Made by a program: the position numbers and the translations under genes. Of a DNA stretch of 45,998 nucleotides, positions 32,969 through 41,559 are shown one piece after another. The notes under the pieces are model-generated. The model saw only the letters and a program-made list of their open reading frames with translations. It searched no databases and was not told where the DNA came from. The stretch's first letter is position 1. The number at the start of each line of letters is the position of its first letter. The DNA is from Phycisphaerales bacterium (GTDB lineage Bacteria; Planctomycetota; UBA1135; UBA2386): positions 1 through 45,998 of the forward strand of contig JADCJE010000013.1 in assembly GCA_020247305.1 (NCBI GenBank), read 5' to 3'.

Positions 32969-32981
32969 CCAGCATGCGCCG

Positions 32982-33566
32982 ATGCCCACCCCGCTGCCGC
33001 TCGTCTTCCTGGCCGCCACCGTCGACGCGCAGCAACTGCCGCCGTCGCAGGCCGAGGTGGTGTTCCTCGGCCGGTCCAACGTCGGCAAGTCGTCGCTGCT
33101 GAACGCGCTCGCCAACCAGAAGGACCTCGCGCGCGTGTCCAACACGCCTGGCCGCACGCAGGTGCTCGCCTGCTTCGGCTTCGAGGGCAGCAAGGCCACG
33201 CTCGTCGACTGTCCCGGCTACGGCTTCGCCAAGGCGCCGAAGGCGCTGCGCGATGGCTGGCTGCCGATGATCGAGGACTACCTGCAGCAGCGCGAGGCGC
33301 TGCGCATGGTGCTGCTGCTGGTCGACGGCGAGATCGGCCCGACCAAATCCGACCTCGACATGCTGGCATGGCTGCGCGAGAACGGCCTGCCGACCACCGT
33401 CGTCGCGACCAAGCTCGATCGCGTGCGGCCGTCGCACCGGCATGCGCGCCGGCAGGAAGTGGCGACGAAGTGCGAGCTGCCGGCGAGCGACGTGCTCTGG
33501 GTCAGCTGCACCGACCAGCAGGGCATCGACGCGCTGCGCGGCCTCGTGCGCGAGCTGCTGCTGTGA
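32982..33566 (+). CDS. engB: EngB (YsxC/YihA) ribosome-biogenesis GTPase
   Basis: 194 residues from the ATG at 32982 (MPTPLPLVFLAA). All GTPase motifs are present: G1 GRSNVGKSS, G2 TPGRTQ, G3 DCPGYGFAK, G4 TKLD and G5 VSC. The stretch GYGFAKAPKALRDGWLPMIEDYL is specific to EngB/YsxC, which acts in the cytosol in large ribosomal subunit assembly. The length fits the family. The next gene downstream, 163 bp away, is an rRNA/tRNA m5U methyltransferase-family gene, so both may serve RNA maturation; two hairpins between them argue against one transcript. Confidence 0.96.
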   Translation: MPTPLPLVFLAATVDAQQLPPSQAEVVFLGRSNVGKSSLLNALANQKDLARVSNTPGRTQVLACFGFEGSKATLVDCPGYGFAKAPKALRDGWLPMIEDYLQQREALRMVLLLVDGEIGPTKSDLDMLAWLRENGLPTTVVATKLDRVRPSHRHARRQEVATKCELPASDVLWVSCTDQQGIDALRGLVRELLL

Positions 33567-33613
33567 ACGGTCGCTGACCTCGGCGCGCGACGACCGCGGC
33601 GTTCGCGGCGTCC

Positions 33614-33659
33614 GGAGGCAGCGCCGCGCGCGCGCCTCCCACTGCGGCGGCCACCGCAG
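33614..33659 (+). terminator. Two adjacent hairpins downstream of engB
   Basis: First hairpin: 33614-33624 with 33630-33639 (GGAGGC-A-GCGC against GCGCGCCTCC, one bulge). Second: CTGCGG (33642-33647) with CCGCAG (33654-33659). They follow the stop at 33566 and precede the methyltransferase start at 33730. No T-tract. Confidence 0.4.
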
Positions 33660-33729
33660 CGCAGCGACCGCAGGATCCCCGCCGCGAAGGCTGCCGTCGC
33701 GCGCCCGCCGCCGTAGCATCCGCCGCCCC

Positions 33730-34947
33730 GTGCGCCCCCGCCCCCGCCGTTCCTCGCCGCCGCCCGATCCCGACGACACGCCGAAGTGCCGCCACTTCGG
33801 CACGTGCGGCGGCTGCTCGCTGCTCGACCAGCCGATCCGCTGGCAGTTGCACGACAAGCTCGCCGCCGCCGAGAAGCTGCTGGCGCCGTTCCTCGCCGGC
33901 CAGCGCATCGCCCACGACGAGCCGGACCGCGCGCCACGGCACTTCCGCACCCGCCTGCTGTACCCGGTGCGCGCCGACCGCGACGGGCTGCCGGTCGTCG
34001 GCATCTACGAGTTCCAGAGCCACAAGCTGGTGCGCATCGAGGAGTGCAAGACGCAGGACGTCTGGCTCACCGACCTCGGCAAGGCGATGGAGACGATCCT
34101 GCGCGAGCAGCGCGTGGAGCCGTACAGCCCGAGCAGCAAGCGCGGCGTCGCCAAGGCGGTGTGGGCGCGCCTCGCCAGCGGCACCGGCGAAGTGCTGGCC
34201 GGCGTCGTGACGCGGCCCGGCACGTTCCCGCAGGGTCCGGCGTTCGCCGAGGCGCTGACCAAGGCCGCGCGCACGCTGCCGTACGGGCGCTTCGCCCGCG
34301 AGCTCGTCGGCGTGGTGCACTCGATCAGCGACCGCGACGACGAGTTCCTGCTCGGCGACCGCCATATGCCGCTGCGCGGCCGCGACCACGTCAAAGACCG
34401 CCGCGACGACCTCGACTTCCGCGTCAGCGCCGGCAGCTTCTACCAGGTGCACGCCGCGGCCTCGGCGCTGCTGTACGCGCCGGCGATGGCGCTGTGCGGC
34501 GACGTCAAGGGCCAGCGCATCGTCGACGGCTACGGCGGCGTCGGCGGCTTCGGCCTGCGCCTCGCGCGCCGCGGCGCCGCCGAGGTCACCATCGTCGAGG
34601 ACAACGAAGCCGCGGTCCGCGACGCCGAGCACAACGCGGCGGCCAACAAGCTGGCCAACGTGCGCGTGCTGCCGCAGCCGTACGCGTCGGCGCAGCTGCC
34701 CGAGAAGCCCGACCTGCTCGTCGTCGACCCGCCGCGCGCCGGGCTCGGCGAGAAGGGCGTGCTGCGCACGCTGCGCAGCCAGCCGCGCCGCATCCTGTAC
34801 GTCGCCTGCGCCGCCGACTCGCTGGCGCGCGACCTCGGCGTGCTGTGCGCCAGCGGCTACCGCGTGACGGCGGCAAGGCTGTGCGACCTGTTCCCGCACA
34901 CCGAGCACGTGGAGCTGATGGTGCGGCTGGAAGCGGCGGGGGGCTGA
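33730..34947 (+). CDS. RNA m5U methyltransferase, TrmA/RlmC/RlmD (RumA) family
   Basis: 405 residues from the GTG at 33730. A 4Fe-4S site is visible at Cys20, Cys26, Cys29 and Cys106 (CRHFGTCGGCS and EECKTQD). The S-adenosylmethionine motif is VDGYGGVGGFG (usual DLYCGVGTF, here less standard). Catalytic motifs are VDPPRAGL, Cys360 in ACAADSLARDL (nucleophile) and Glu392 in FPHTEHVE (base). The family methylates uridine C5 in 23S rRNA or tRNA T-arm; which target applies is not decided. The N-terminal TRAM domain common in RlmD is absent, as in short RlmC/TrmA relatives. Starting at the GTG keeps Cys20 close to the N-terminus, as expected. Confidence 0.88.
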   Translation: MRPRPRRSSPPPDPDDTPKCRHFGTCGGCSLLDQPIRWQLHDKLAAAEKLLAPFLAGQRIAHDEPDRAPRHFRTRLLYPVRADRDGLPVVGIYEFQSHKLVRIEECKTQDVWLTDLGKAMETILREQRVEPYSPSSKRGVAKAVWARLASGTGEVLAGVVTRPGTFPQGPAFAEALTKAARTLPYGRFARELVGVVHSISDRDDEFLLGDRHMPLRGRDHVKDRRDDLDFRVSAGSFYQVHAAASALLYAPAMALCGDVKGQRIVDGYGGVGGFGLRLARRGAAEVTIVEDNEAAVRDAEHNAAANKLANVRVLPQPYASAQLPEKPDLLVVDPPRAGLGEKGVLRTLRSQPRRILYVACAADSLARDLGVLCASGYRVTAARLCDLFPHTEHVELMVRLEAAGG

Positions 34948-35271
34948 CAACCCCGACGAGCAGTCGTCGTACGAGCGCTCGATGCCGCAGAGCTTGCCGC
35001 CGCACGGCACGACGAGGTCCACCTCGGCGCCGAGCGCCTGGATCACGTGCTCGAGGGCAAAGCCTCCCCACAACGAGCCCAAGCGCGGCTGTGCCATGAC
35101 CTCGCCGCCATGGCGAAGGGCCAGCAACGCGTGCAGCACGCCGCCCGGCCCCGCATCCGCGCCGTCACCCGCCGATCGTCCCGGCCGAATGCGTCCGAGT
35201 GCGGTCGCCGGCGCCGTGAGGCTGTCGCCACCATGGTCCCGGTCCGCTGCGACGCCCGCAGCCCACCCGCC
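34948..35271. other. Gap between the methyltransferase and propeller genes
   Basis: 324 bases. The first about 210 contain the DUF4143 remnant. The rest (35161-35271) should carry the promoter of the next gene; I see no clear motif. Confidence 0.5.
34954..35160 (-). pseudogene. Decayed C-terminal fragment of a DUF4143 ATPase
   Basis: The minus frame of this 207-base stretch reads GVLHALLALRHGGEV, then PRLGSLWGGFALEHVIQ, then GAEVDLVVPCGGKLCGIE. These match in order the DUF4143 end of AAA ATPases (typical: DSGLLHALLGL, HPKLGASWEGFALEQVI, GAEVDLVV, IEIK). The usual segment between the ALEHVI and GAEVDLVV parts is deleted and there is no N-terminal ATPase region or start; upstream the frame runs into antisense of the propeller gene. 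So it is a remnant, not an active gene. The intact gene at 37957-39120 belongs to the same superfamily but is not close enough to be an obvious donor. Confidence 0.75.
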
Positions 35272-36825
35272 ATGCTGAACTCCCTGCGCCGCTCCCGATT
35301 CGTCGCGCTCGTCTCGCTCTTCGGCCTGTTCGCGGCGGCTGCCGCCGCGGCGCCGGCACAGTGCCCGACGCCCTGGTCCGCCTTGGGCGCTGGCGTGGAC
35401 AGCGCCGTGCGCGCCTTCGCGCGCTTGCCCAACGGCAACCTCGTCGCCGGCGGCACCTTCACCACCGCCGGCAGCACCCCGGCCTCGCGCATCGCGCGCT
35501 GGGACGGCTTGGCGTGGTGGCCGCTCGGCGCTGGCGTCACCGGGTCCTCCGGGCCGCCGACGGTGACCACGGTGGAGTGCATGCTGGTGTTGCCGAACGG
35601 CGATCTGGTCGTCGGCGGCAACTTCAACACCGCCGGTGGCGTGCCGGCCAACGCGATCGCGCGCTGGAACGGTTCGACGTGGTCGACGATGGGATCGACC
35701 GCAATGGGCATCGTGCGGGCGCTGGCGTTGCTGCCCAACGGCGACCTCGTCGCCGGCGGCAGTTGGGTCATGGGCGGCAGCAATCCGCAGCATCTCGCGC
35801 GCTGGGATGGCGCCTCGTGGCATCCGCTCGGCATCGGCGTCACCACGTTCGAGGTGCGCACGCTGGCGACGCTGCCCGGCGGCGATCTGGTCGCCGGCGG
35901 CAGCTTCACCAACCTGAGCGGCGGACCGGGCAACTACATCGCGCGCTGGAACGGTGCGACGTGGTCGGCGATGGGCAGCGGCATGGCCGGCGGCATCTTC
36001 GGCACCTGGGTGCAGTCGCTGTGCGTGCTGCCCAACGGCGACCTCGTCGCCGGCGGCAACTTCACCACCGCCGGCTCTGTGCCCGCCAACCGCGTGGCCC
36101 GCTGGAACGGCGCCAACTGGTCGGCGTTCGGCGGCGGCATCGACCTGGCAGGGCTGACGACGCAGGTCCAGGTGGTGGCCACGATGGCCGACGGCGACCT
36201 CGTCGTCGGCGGGCAGTTCGCCAGCGCGAGCGGCGTCGCCGCCAACTGCCTGGCGCGTTGGCGCGCCGGCGCCTGGACGGGGATGGGTGCGGGCATGAAC
36301 CAGTCCGTCACTGCGCTGCTGGGGCTCGCGGACGGCGACCTGCTGGCGGGCGGCATGTTCACGACCGCCGACGGCGTCGCGGCGAACCACGTCGCGCGGC
36401 GCACGCCGACGTGCGCGGCTGCCGCGGCGGCACTCGGGGCCGCTTGCGCCGGCGCGACGGCGCCGGTGGCGCTGGCGACGCAGCGGCTGCCATGGCTCGG
36501 CGGGGTCTTCGAAGCGCGCGCCAGCGGGCTCGCGCCCGGGTCCCTCGCAGTGGGCGTCTTCGGCCTCGCCACGCGCGCGACGCCTCTGTCGTCGGTGCAC
36601 CCGCTCGGCGCCGCCGGCTGCACGCTGTGGGTCGACGACGACGTCGTGCTGCAGTTCGCGGTCGGCAACGGCAGCGTCGGCACGGCGATCGCGATCCCGG
36701 CGGTCGCGGCGCTGGCCGGCGGCGTGTTCCACCATCAGGTCGTGCCGATCGAACTCGACGCAGCCGGCGATCTGCGGGCGCTGACCAGCAGCAACGCGCT
36801 GACGCTGACGATCGGCAGCCTGTGA
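35272..36825 (+). CDS. Secreted propeller-like repeat protein with shared C-terminal module
   Basis: 517 residues from the ATG at 35272 with a signal peptide (LFGLFAAAAAAAPAQ). It holds about seven repeats of some 50 residues, each with LPNGDLVAGG or close variants, an F-T-T-A-G segment, then IARWNG-TW. The pattern is that of a seven-bladed beta-propeller (delta-60/kelch-like), often a binding or scaffold fold. No catalytic motif is visible. The last about 129 residues (389-517) are a distinct beta-rich tail ending in SSNALTLTIG, also seen at the end of several other exported proteins here. Confidence 0.8.
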   Translation: MLNSLRRSRFVALVSLFGLFAAAAAAAPAQCPTPWSALGAGVDSAVRAFARLPNGNLVAGGTFTTAGSTPASRIARWDGLAWWPLGAGVTGSSGPPTVTTVECMLVLPNGDLVVGGNFNTAGGVPANAIARWNGSTWSTMGSTAMGIVRALALLPNGDLVAGGSWVMGGSNPQHLARWDGASWHPLGIGVTTFEVRTLATLPGGDLVAGGSFTNLSGGPGNYIARWNGATWSAMGSGMAGGIFGTWVQSLCVLPNGDLVAGGNFTTAGSVPANRVARWNGANWSAFGGGIDLAGLTTQVQVVATMADGDLVVGGQFASASGVAANCLARWRAGAWTGMGAGMNQSVTALLGLADGDLLAGGMFTTADGVAANHVARRTPTCAAAAAALGAACAGATAPVALATQRLPWLGGVFEARASGLAPGSLAVGVFGLATRATPLSSVHPLGAAGCTLWVDDDVVLQFAVGNGSVGTAIAIPAVAALAGGVFHHQVVPIELDAAGDLRALTSSNALTLTIGSL

Positions 36826-36983
36826 ACCGGCTCGGGCGCTGCGGCCGACGGACGTCGCGGCACGGCGGCGGCAGGCCAGCGCCGCGCCCGGTCGCCGGCG
36901 GGTGATGCCCGAGCAGCGGCACGGCGGGCGGGTATGACGACCCGACCGTCCCCCCATCGCCACGAGAGAACCCCCGCCCCCCC

Positions 36984-37922
36984 ATGCCCACGACCCTCGC
37001 CAACCCCGAACTGGCGCGCCAGACGCCGGAGAACGCGCCATGGATCTTCTGGCGCGATGCCGGCAGCCCGCGGACCCGCCAAGGCTTCGCCGCGATGGTC
37101 TTCGGCTGCGCCAACCCGGCGTGCGAATGCACGGAAGCGACGCTGCAAGGGCTGTGGGTCGACGCGCGCTTGCGCTCGGTGCGCAGCGACGGCGAGCGCA
37201 TGGAGTTGGACGTCGACGCCGTCGAGTCGACCGCGAACGGGCTGCAGCCGGCCAGCGGCACGCAGACGGTGATCCGCGTCGACTACCGCTCCGGCGCCGT
37301 GCACACCAGCGAGCCACCGAGCGCGGCCGAAGCGGAGCTGGCGCAGTGGTTGCGCGGCGCGTGCGACGACGCGCTGCTCGCGCAGTTGCGCCGCGCGGTC
37401 GAGTCCAACCGCAAGCAGCCCGCGCCGGCGGCGGACCTGTTCGACGGTTGGGAGCCCGGCGATCTGGTCTCGTGCCCGCGCGCGTTCCCGGGCGCCGAGC
37501 TGCCGCTCGTGGTCCACGCCGGCCGTCGCTGGCTGCTCGAGGACCTGCACTGCATCGACCCCGCGTGCGGCTGCACCGACGTCCGGATGGTGGTCTTCGA
37601 CGTCGATCGCGCCGAGTCGGGCGACGGCAGTTCGCTGGCGGGCTCGTTCGTCGTCACGCTGCCCTCGCTGCAGGCGATCGATGCCGCGACCGAGAACGGC
37701 CTGCTGCCGGGTGCGGCGGCGCTGCGCGCGCTGTGGCAGCAGGCGATCGCCGAGCAGCCGGAGCTGGTGGCGCAGCTCGAAGCGCGCCGCCAGAAGATGA
37801 AGACGCTGACGCCGCCGCGCGGGTCGCAACCGGCGCCGGCACGGCGGCGGGCCGTGCCCGGTCGCAACGATCCGTGCCCGTGTGGTTCGGGCAAGAAGTG
37901 GAAGAAGTGCTGCGGCGCGTGA
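36984..37922 (+). CDS. SEC-C motif protein with two CX4CXC clusters
   Basis: 312 residues from the ATG at 36984. The C-terminus is a SEC-C zinc motif (GRNDPCPCGSGKKWKKCCG; Cys298, Cys300, Cys309, Cys310), as in SecA, which binds zinc and often nucleic acid or ribosomes. Two further cysteine clusters have the same spacing: GCANPACEC (Cys42, 47, 49) and HCIDPACGC (Cys190, 195, 197), each followed by similar beta-rich sequence, so the body looks like an internal duplication of a metal-binding domain. No membrane segment. The function is unknown; a metal chaperone or ribosome-associated factor is possible. A short hairpin (CGGGT/ACCCG, 36929-36944) precedes it. Confidence 0.85.
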   Translation: MPTTLANPELARQTPENAPWIFWRDAGSPRTRQGFAAMVFGCANPACECTEATLQGLWVDARLRSVRSDGERMELDVDAVESTANGLQPASGTQTVIRVDYRSGAVHTSEPPSAAEAELAQWLRGACDDALLAQLRRAVESNRKQPAPAADLFDGWEPGDLVSCPRAFPGAELPLVVHAGRRWLLEDLHCIDPACGCTDVRMVVFDVDRAESGDGSSLAGSFVVTLPSLQAIDAATENGLLPGAAALRALWQQAIAEQPELVAQLEARRQKMKTLTPPRGSQPAPARRRAVPGRNDPCPCGSGKKWKKCCGA

Positions 37923-37956
37923 GCGCGGCCGACGCTGGGCCGCGTGCGCGCGTCCA

Positions 37957-39120
37957 TCACGCGCGCAGCGGCGGCGGCAGCGCGGCGTCGCGCAGCAACT
38001 CCGGCAGCTGGCGCAGCGCGGCGTCGAGCGGCGCGATCTCCACGCCGGCGGCATGGCGCCGCTCGCGCCCGCCGTGCAGCAGGAAGCACTTCGCCTCCGG
38101 GTAGTCGGCGGCGAAGGCGCGCAGCGAGGCGAGGTCCTCGTCGCGCACGCGGTCGCTGCGCTTGATCTCGAACGCCAGCAGGCCGCGCTCGCCATACAGC
38201 ACGAAGTCGACCTCGACGCCGACGGCGGTGCGCCAGTAGTGCACGCCGTAGCCGAGTTCCTCGGCGTCGTTGACGGCGCGCACGTTGGCCAGGAACACCG
38301 TCTCCAAGGACGGGCCGTCGATCTCGCTGTCGCCGTCGAGCGGTCCGCGGGGCCGCAGCGTCCGGTACACGCCCGCGTCGAAGAAGTAGAACTTCGGGTG
38401 GCTGGCGAGCCGCCGCGCGGCGCGGCGCGCAAACACCGGCACGCGCGTCGCCAGCAGCAGGTCTTCGAGCAGCGTGAAGTGGCTCTCGGCCAGCTTGGCC
38501 GACACGGCGCATTCGCGCGCGATGGCGGCCATGTTGAGCGCCGCCCCTTGCGAGAAGCTGGCCGCCTCGAGGAAGCGCGCGAACGCCGGCAGGTTGCGGA
38601 CGAGGCCTTCCTGCAGCACCTCTTCGCGCAGGTAGGTGACGACGTAGTCCCGCAGGTAGCCCGCCGGATCGCTGGTCGTGCACGCGAACGGCAGGCCGCC
38701 GAAGCGCGTCGCGCGCGCGAGGTCGAACGCGTGGCCGAGCTCGACGGCGGACAACGGATGCATGCGCAGGGTGCGCGCCCTGCCGGCGAGCAGGTTGGCG
38801 CCGCCGCGCCGCAGCTTGCGCGCACTCGAACCCGTCAGGGCGAACCGCAGTTGCCGCTGCTCGATCAGCGCATGCACTTCGTCGAGCAGGGCGGGCACGC
38901 GCTGCACCTCGTCGATGACGACCCACCCGTGGTAGTCGTCTGGGATCTCGTCGCGCAACCGCTGCGGCGCAGCCAGCAGGCGCTGGTAGTCGTCGGTGCG
39001 CAGCAGGTCGAAGGTGCGCGCCCCCGGGAGGTGGTGGTGCAGCCACGCGGACTTGCCGGTCCCCCGCGGCCCGAACAAGAAGAACGAGCGATCCGGCAGC
39101 TGCTGCAGTCGCGCGTACAT
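37957..39120 (-). CDS. AAA-type ATPase with DUF4143 domain
   Basis: 387 residues from the ATG at 39120. N-terminal ATPase: Walker A FGPRGTGKSAW (17-24), Walker B WVVIDEVQR (Asp70-Glu71), and the arginine-bearing LTGSSARKLRRGG typical of this family. The C-terminal DUF4143 part has YWRTAVGVEVDFVL and FEIKRSD, an EVD-x-EIK pattern like a restriction-endonuclease fold. Proteins of this family (AAA_14 plus DUF4143) are abundant and often proposed to be mobile or selfish ATPases with no assigned role. An AT-rich segment precedes its start. It is convergent with the SEC-C gene. Confidence 0.9.
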   Translation of the reverse strand: MYARLQQLPDRSFFLFGPRGTGKSAWLHHHLPGARTFDLLRTDDYQRLLAAPQRLRDEIPDDYHGWVVIDEVQRVPALLDEVHALIEQRQLRFALTGSSARKLRRGGANLLAGRARTLRMHPLSAVELGHAFDLARATRFGGLPFACTTSDPAGYLRDYVVTYLREEVLQEGLVRNLPAFARFLEAASFSQGAALNMAAIARECAVSAKLAESHFTLLEDLLLATRVPVFARRAARRLASHPKFYFFDAGVYRTLRPRGPLDGDSEIDGPSLETVFLANVRAVNDAEELGYGVHYWRTAVGVEVDFVLYGERGLLAFEIKRSDRVRDEDLASLRAFAADYPEAKCFLLHGGRERRHAAGVEIAPLDAALRQLPELLRDAALPPPLRA

Positions 39121-39200
39121 AACTCGTTTTTACATTGCATTTGCGATTCAGCAAGTCGTAATGCTATAAATAGTCGCAAGGGTCTTTCCAGAAAAGACTT
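39121..39200 (-). promoter_or_regulatory. AT-rich segment upstream of the DUF4143 ATPase gene
   Basis: This segment is notably AT-rich against its surroundings and adjoins the ATPase start. On the minus strand it holds TTGCTG and TAAAAA about 16 bases apart as a possible -35/-10 pair; this is weak. The composition shift may mark acquired DNA or a promoter. Confidence 0.3.
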
Positions 39201-39325
39201 GTGGCATACACACCCGTCATGCTCGGCGCGGTGAGCACCGCGGTTCCGCAACTTCGGAGTGCCACCCCGACCTTGCACGAGGCTCCACAACCATTTGTCC
39301 AAAAACCACTTACTGTCACCAAGTC

Positions 39326-39375
39326 GCGTGTCCCAGCCGCCGCCGGCCCGCAGCCGCCCGCCGCGTGGGACACGC
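39326..39375. repeat. 10-bp inverted repeat with a 30-base loop
   Basis: GCGTGTCCCA (39326-39335) is matched by its exact complement TGGGACACGC (39366-39375). It lies 66 bases before the serine hydrolase start. It may be a leader hairpin or an operator-like site. Confidence 0.45.
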
Positions 39376-39441
39376 CGCCGGGGCCGCGTTACCGGCACCC
39401 ACACCCCGGCTGGAGCCCCGCACGACCCCACGCGCCGCACC

Positions 39442-40863
39442 ATGACGTCCACGCCCAACCACCCATTCGCCCTCTGCCTGCTCGGCCTCGCCGCTGCGCT
39501 GCCGACGCTGCCCGCCCAGTCGCTCGGCTGCCACGACCTGCAGGCGCTGCCGCCGATCTCGCAGCAACTGCTCGCCACCGCGCCGAACTCCGCCCGCCAC
39601 GCCGTGCGGCTCGACCTGCCGAGCGGCCTGCTCTACGAGCAGTCGTTCGGGACCTTCACGCCGACGACCGTCGTGGCGATCGCGTCGGCGACGAAGACGC
39701 TGTCCGCGGCGGTGCTGATGTCGCTGGTCGACAGCAACGTGCTGACGCTCGACGACCGCGTCGGCCAGTACCTGCCGGAGTGGAACAGCGGCGCGCGCGC
39801 CACCATCACGCTGCGCATGTGCTTTGCGCACACGGCGGGCATGCCCGGCAACAACGGCGCGATCAGCGACGAGGCGATCACGCTGCGGCAGGCGGCGCAG
39901 CAGCTCGCCACGGCGCCGCTGCTGGCGACGCCGGGCAGCGAGTTCCGCTACGGCGGCGTCTCGATGCACGTCGCCGGGGCCGTCTGTGAGGTCGCCAGCG
40001 GCCAGAGCTGGGCGACGCTGTTCGCGCAGCGCATCGCCGGGCCGCTGCAGATGACGCAGACGGACTTCGAGGCCTTCGGGCCGACGCAGAACCCGCGCAT
40101 CGCCGGCGGCGCGCGCTCGACGCTGCGCGACTTCGCCCGCTTCATGGCGATGCTGCGCGACGGCGGCGTCGCCAACGGCGTGACCGTGCTGTCGGCGGCG
40201 AGCGTGCAGACGCTGCTGACGGCGCAGACGGTCGGCATCCCGATCGCCAGCTCGCCGCACCCCTACCTCGCGCCGTACGGCATCGGCATCTGGATCGACC
40301 GCCGCGACAGCCAGGGCCGCACGCTGCTCGCCAGCGGCGTCGGCGCGTTCGGCTTCCACGGCTGGGTCGACCGCGCGCACGCCCTCAGCGGGACGATGGC
40401 CGTGCAGTTCATCAACCAGTCGGTCTATCCCTTCGTCGAACGCATCCAGGCCGAGGCCGACGCCGCGGTGCTGCCGGCCGGAACGGCCTGCGTCGGCGCG
40501 GCGAGCCCGGCGTGCGCGCCGGCGGTCTGGCTCAACACGACGCTGCCGGCGCGCACCGGCGCCGCCGACTTCGCGCTGCGCTGCGACCGCGCGCCGGCCG
40601 GCCTGCCGGGCGTGTTCCTGCTCGGCGCCCCGGACCCGGTCGGCATCCCGCTCGGCGACCTCGCCAGCCACCTCGGCCTCGACTTCGCGGTCGTCGCGCC
40701 GGCCACCGCGGACGCGCTCGGCCGCGCGGCGCTGCCGGCCCCGCTGGTCGGCGTGCCGGCGGGATCGAGCTTCGGCCTGCAGACGGTCTGGCTCAGTGGC
40801 GCCCCGTGCCTCGCACTGCTGCTGCAGGCGAGCCACGCGGTGCGCATCGACGTGCTGCCGTAG
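39442..40863 (+). CDS. Secreted class C beta-lactamase-fold serine hydrolase
   Basis: 473 residues from the ATG at 39442; the longer frame upstream has no signal peptide, whereas this start opens one (CLLGLAAALPTLPAQS). The esterase/beta-lactamase core (about 40-345) has SATK (82-85, catalytic Ser) and the Tyr motif FRYGGVSM (Tyr170), plus a late GAFGFHGWVD segment in place of the third motif. Family members hydrolyse D-Ala peptides, esters or beta-lactams, so the substrate is open. The last about 128 residues (346-473) form a beta-rich tail like that on other exported proteins here. Confidence 0.85.
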   Translation: MTSTPNHPFALCLLGLAAALPTLPAQSLGCHDLQALPPISQQLLATAPNSARHAVRLDLPSGLLYEQSFGTFTPTTVVAIASATKTLSAAVLMSLVDSNVLTLDDRVGQYLPEWNSGARATITLRMCFAHTAGMPGNNGAISDEAITLRQAAQQLATAPLLATPGSEFRYGGVSMHVAGAVCEVASGQSWATLFAQRIAGPLQMTQTDFEAFGPTQNPRIAGGARSTLRDFARFMAMLRDGGVANGVTVLSAASVQTLLTAQTVGIPIASSPHPYLAPYGIGIWIDRRDSQGRTLLASGVGAFGFHGWVDRAHALSGTMAVQFINQSVYPFVERIQAEADAAVLPAGTACVGAASPACAPAVWLNTTLPARTGAADFALRCDRAPAGLPGVFLLGAPDPVGIPLGDLASHLGLDFAVVAPATADALGRAALPAPLVGVPAGSSFGLQTVWLSGAPCLALLLQASHAVRIDVLP

Positions 40864-40898
40864 CGCCGCCGCGGCGGCAGCAGCGCGACGCGAAGGCG

Positions 40899-41249
40899 CT
40901 ACAGCACGCGCCGCGGCGCGGCCGTCGCGACGTCGCCGGTGTTGGGCGTGCCGGTCGGCTCGATCAGCAGGAGGTGCGCCTCCTCCTCGGCCACCGGACA
41001 ATGCTCGACACCCCTCGGCACGACGAAGAGGTCGCCCGGCCCCATGCGCACGTCGCCATCGCGCAGGCGGATGGTGACGTGGCCCTTCAGCACGAGGAAG
41101 AAGTCGTCGGTGTCGGCGTGCCGGTGCCAGACGAACTCGCCGCGAACCTTGACCACCATCAGGTCGTGGCCGTTGAACTGGCCGACGACGCGCGGTTGCC
41201 AGAAGCCTTCGAAGGCGGCGAGTTTGTCGGCCAGATGGATCGCGGGCAT
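40899..41249 (-). CDS. Small cupin-domain protein
   Basis: 116 residues from the ATG at 41249 (MPAIHLADKLAAFEG). A single cupin: the first metal-binding motif is in the stretch WHRHADTDDFFLVLKGHV and the second in GDLFVVPRGVEHCPV. Such small mononuclear cupins include dioxygenases, isomerases and sensors; here the fold and likely metal binding can be called, not the reaction. It is convergent with the serine hydrolase gene and divergent from the second pentaheme gene. Confidence 0.9.
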   Translation of the reverse strand: MPAIHLADKLAAFEGFWQPRVVGQFNGHDLMVVKVRGEFVWHRHADTDDFFLVLKGHVTIRLRDGDVRMGPGDLFVVPRGVEHCPVAEEEAHLLLIEPTGTPNTGDVATAAPRRVL

Positions 41250-41559
41250 GGGGGTCGAGTGCGGCAAGATGGCAGGACGCCGCCGCTCCTCGCCGGAGCG
41301 CCAGCCGTAGGCGCGCCATGGTGGTGCAGGCGCCCGCGCGAGTCCACCGCCGGCGGCGGGCAGACGCCTGCAAGCACGCGGTGGCGCCGGCCCCATCGCG
41401 CCAACGTGCACGGCGACCGCGAGCCGACCGGCGGCCGACCGCAAGCAGCCCGCGTCCCTGCCGTGCGACGGCCCGCGGATGCACCCTTCCCGCCGGCCCA
41501 TCGTGCGTTACCTTTGTCCGGCCCCCTCTAGAGCCTGCCGCCTCGTTCCCACCACGCCG
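41250..41559. other. Divergent gap between the cupin and the pentaheme cytochrome
   Basis: 310 bases without a recognised gene. It should carry promoters for both genes; no clear motif or hairpin is seen. Confidence 0.5.

Larger units (their letters stand above)
32702..32981. other. Intergenic region with repeat copies B and C
   Basis: 280 bases between the VF530 gene (minus) and engB (plus), so it should hold both divergent promoters. No convincing -35/-10 pair is seen. Most of it is the repeat copies listed separately. Confidence 0.5.
39121..39441. other. Divergent gap before the serine hydrolase gene
   Basis: 321 bases separating the ATPase (minus) from the serine hydrolase (plus). The AT-rich patch and the 10-bp inverted repeat are listed separately. 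A 69-codon minus-strand ORF at 39164-39373 has no recognisable domain and I do not call it a gene. Confidence 0.5.

Noticed and set aside
37957..39120. A phage-defence system based on the DUF4143 ATPase
   Set aside because: No nuclease, toxin or other defence partner is adjacent; the neighbours are a SEC-C protein and a secreted hydrolase.
39164..39373. A 69-codon minus-strand ORF in the AT-rich gap
   Set aside because: No domain, no ribosome site and it overlaps the inverted repeat; kept as intergenic.
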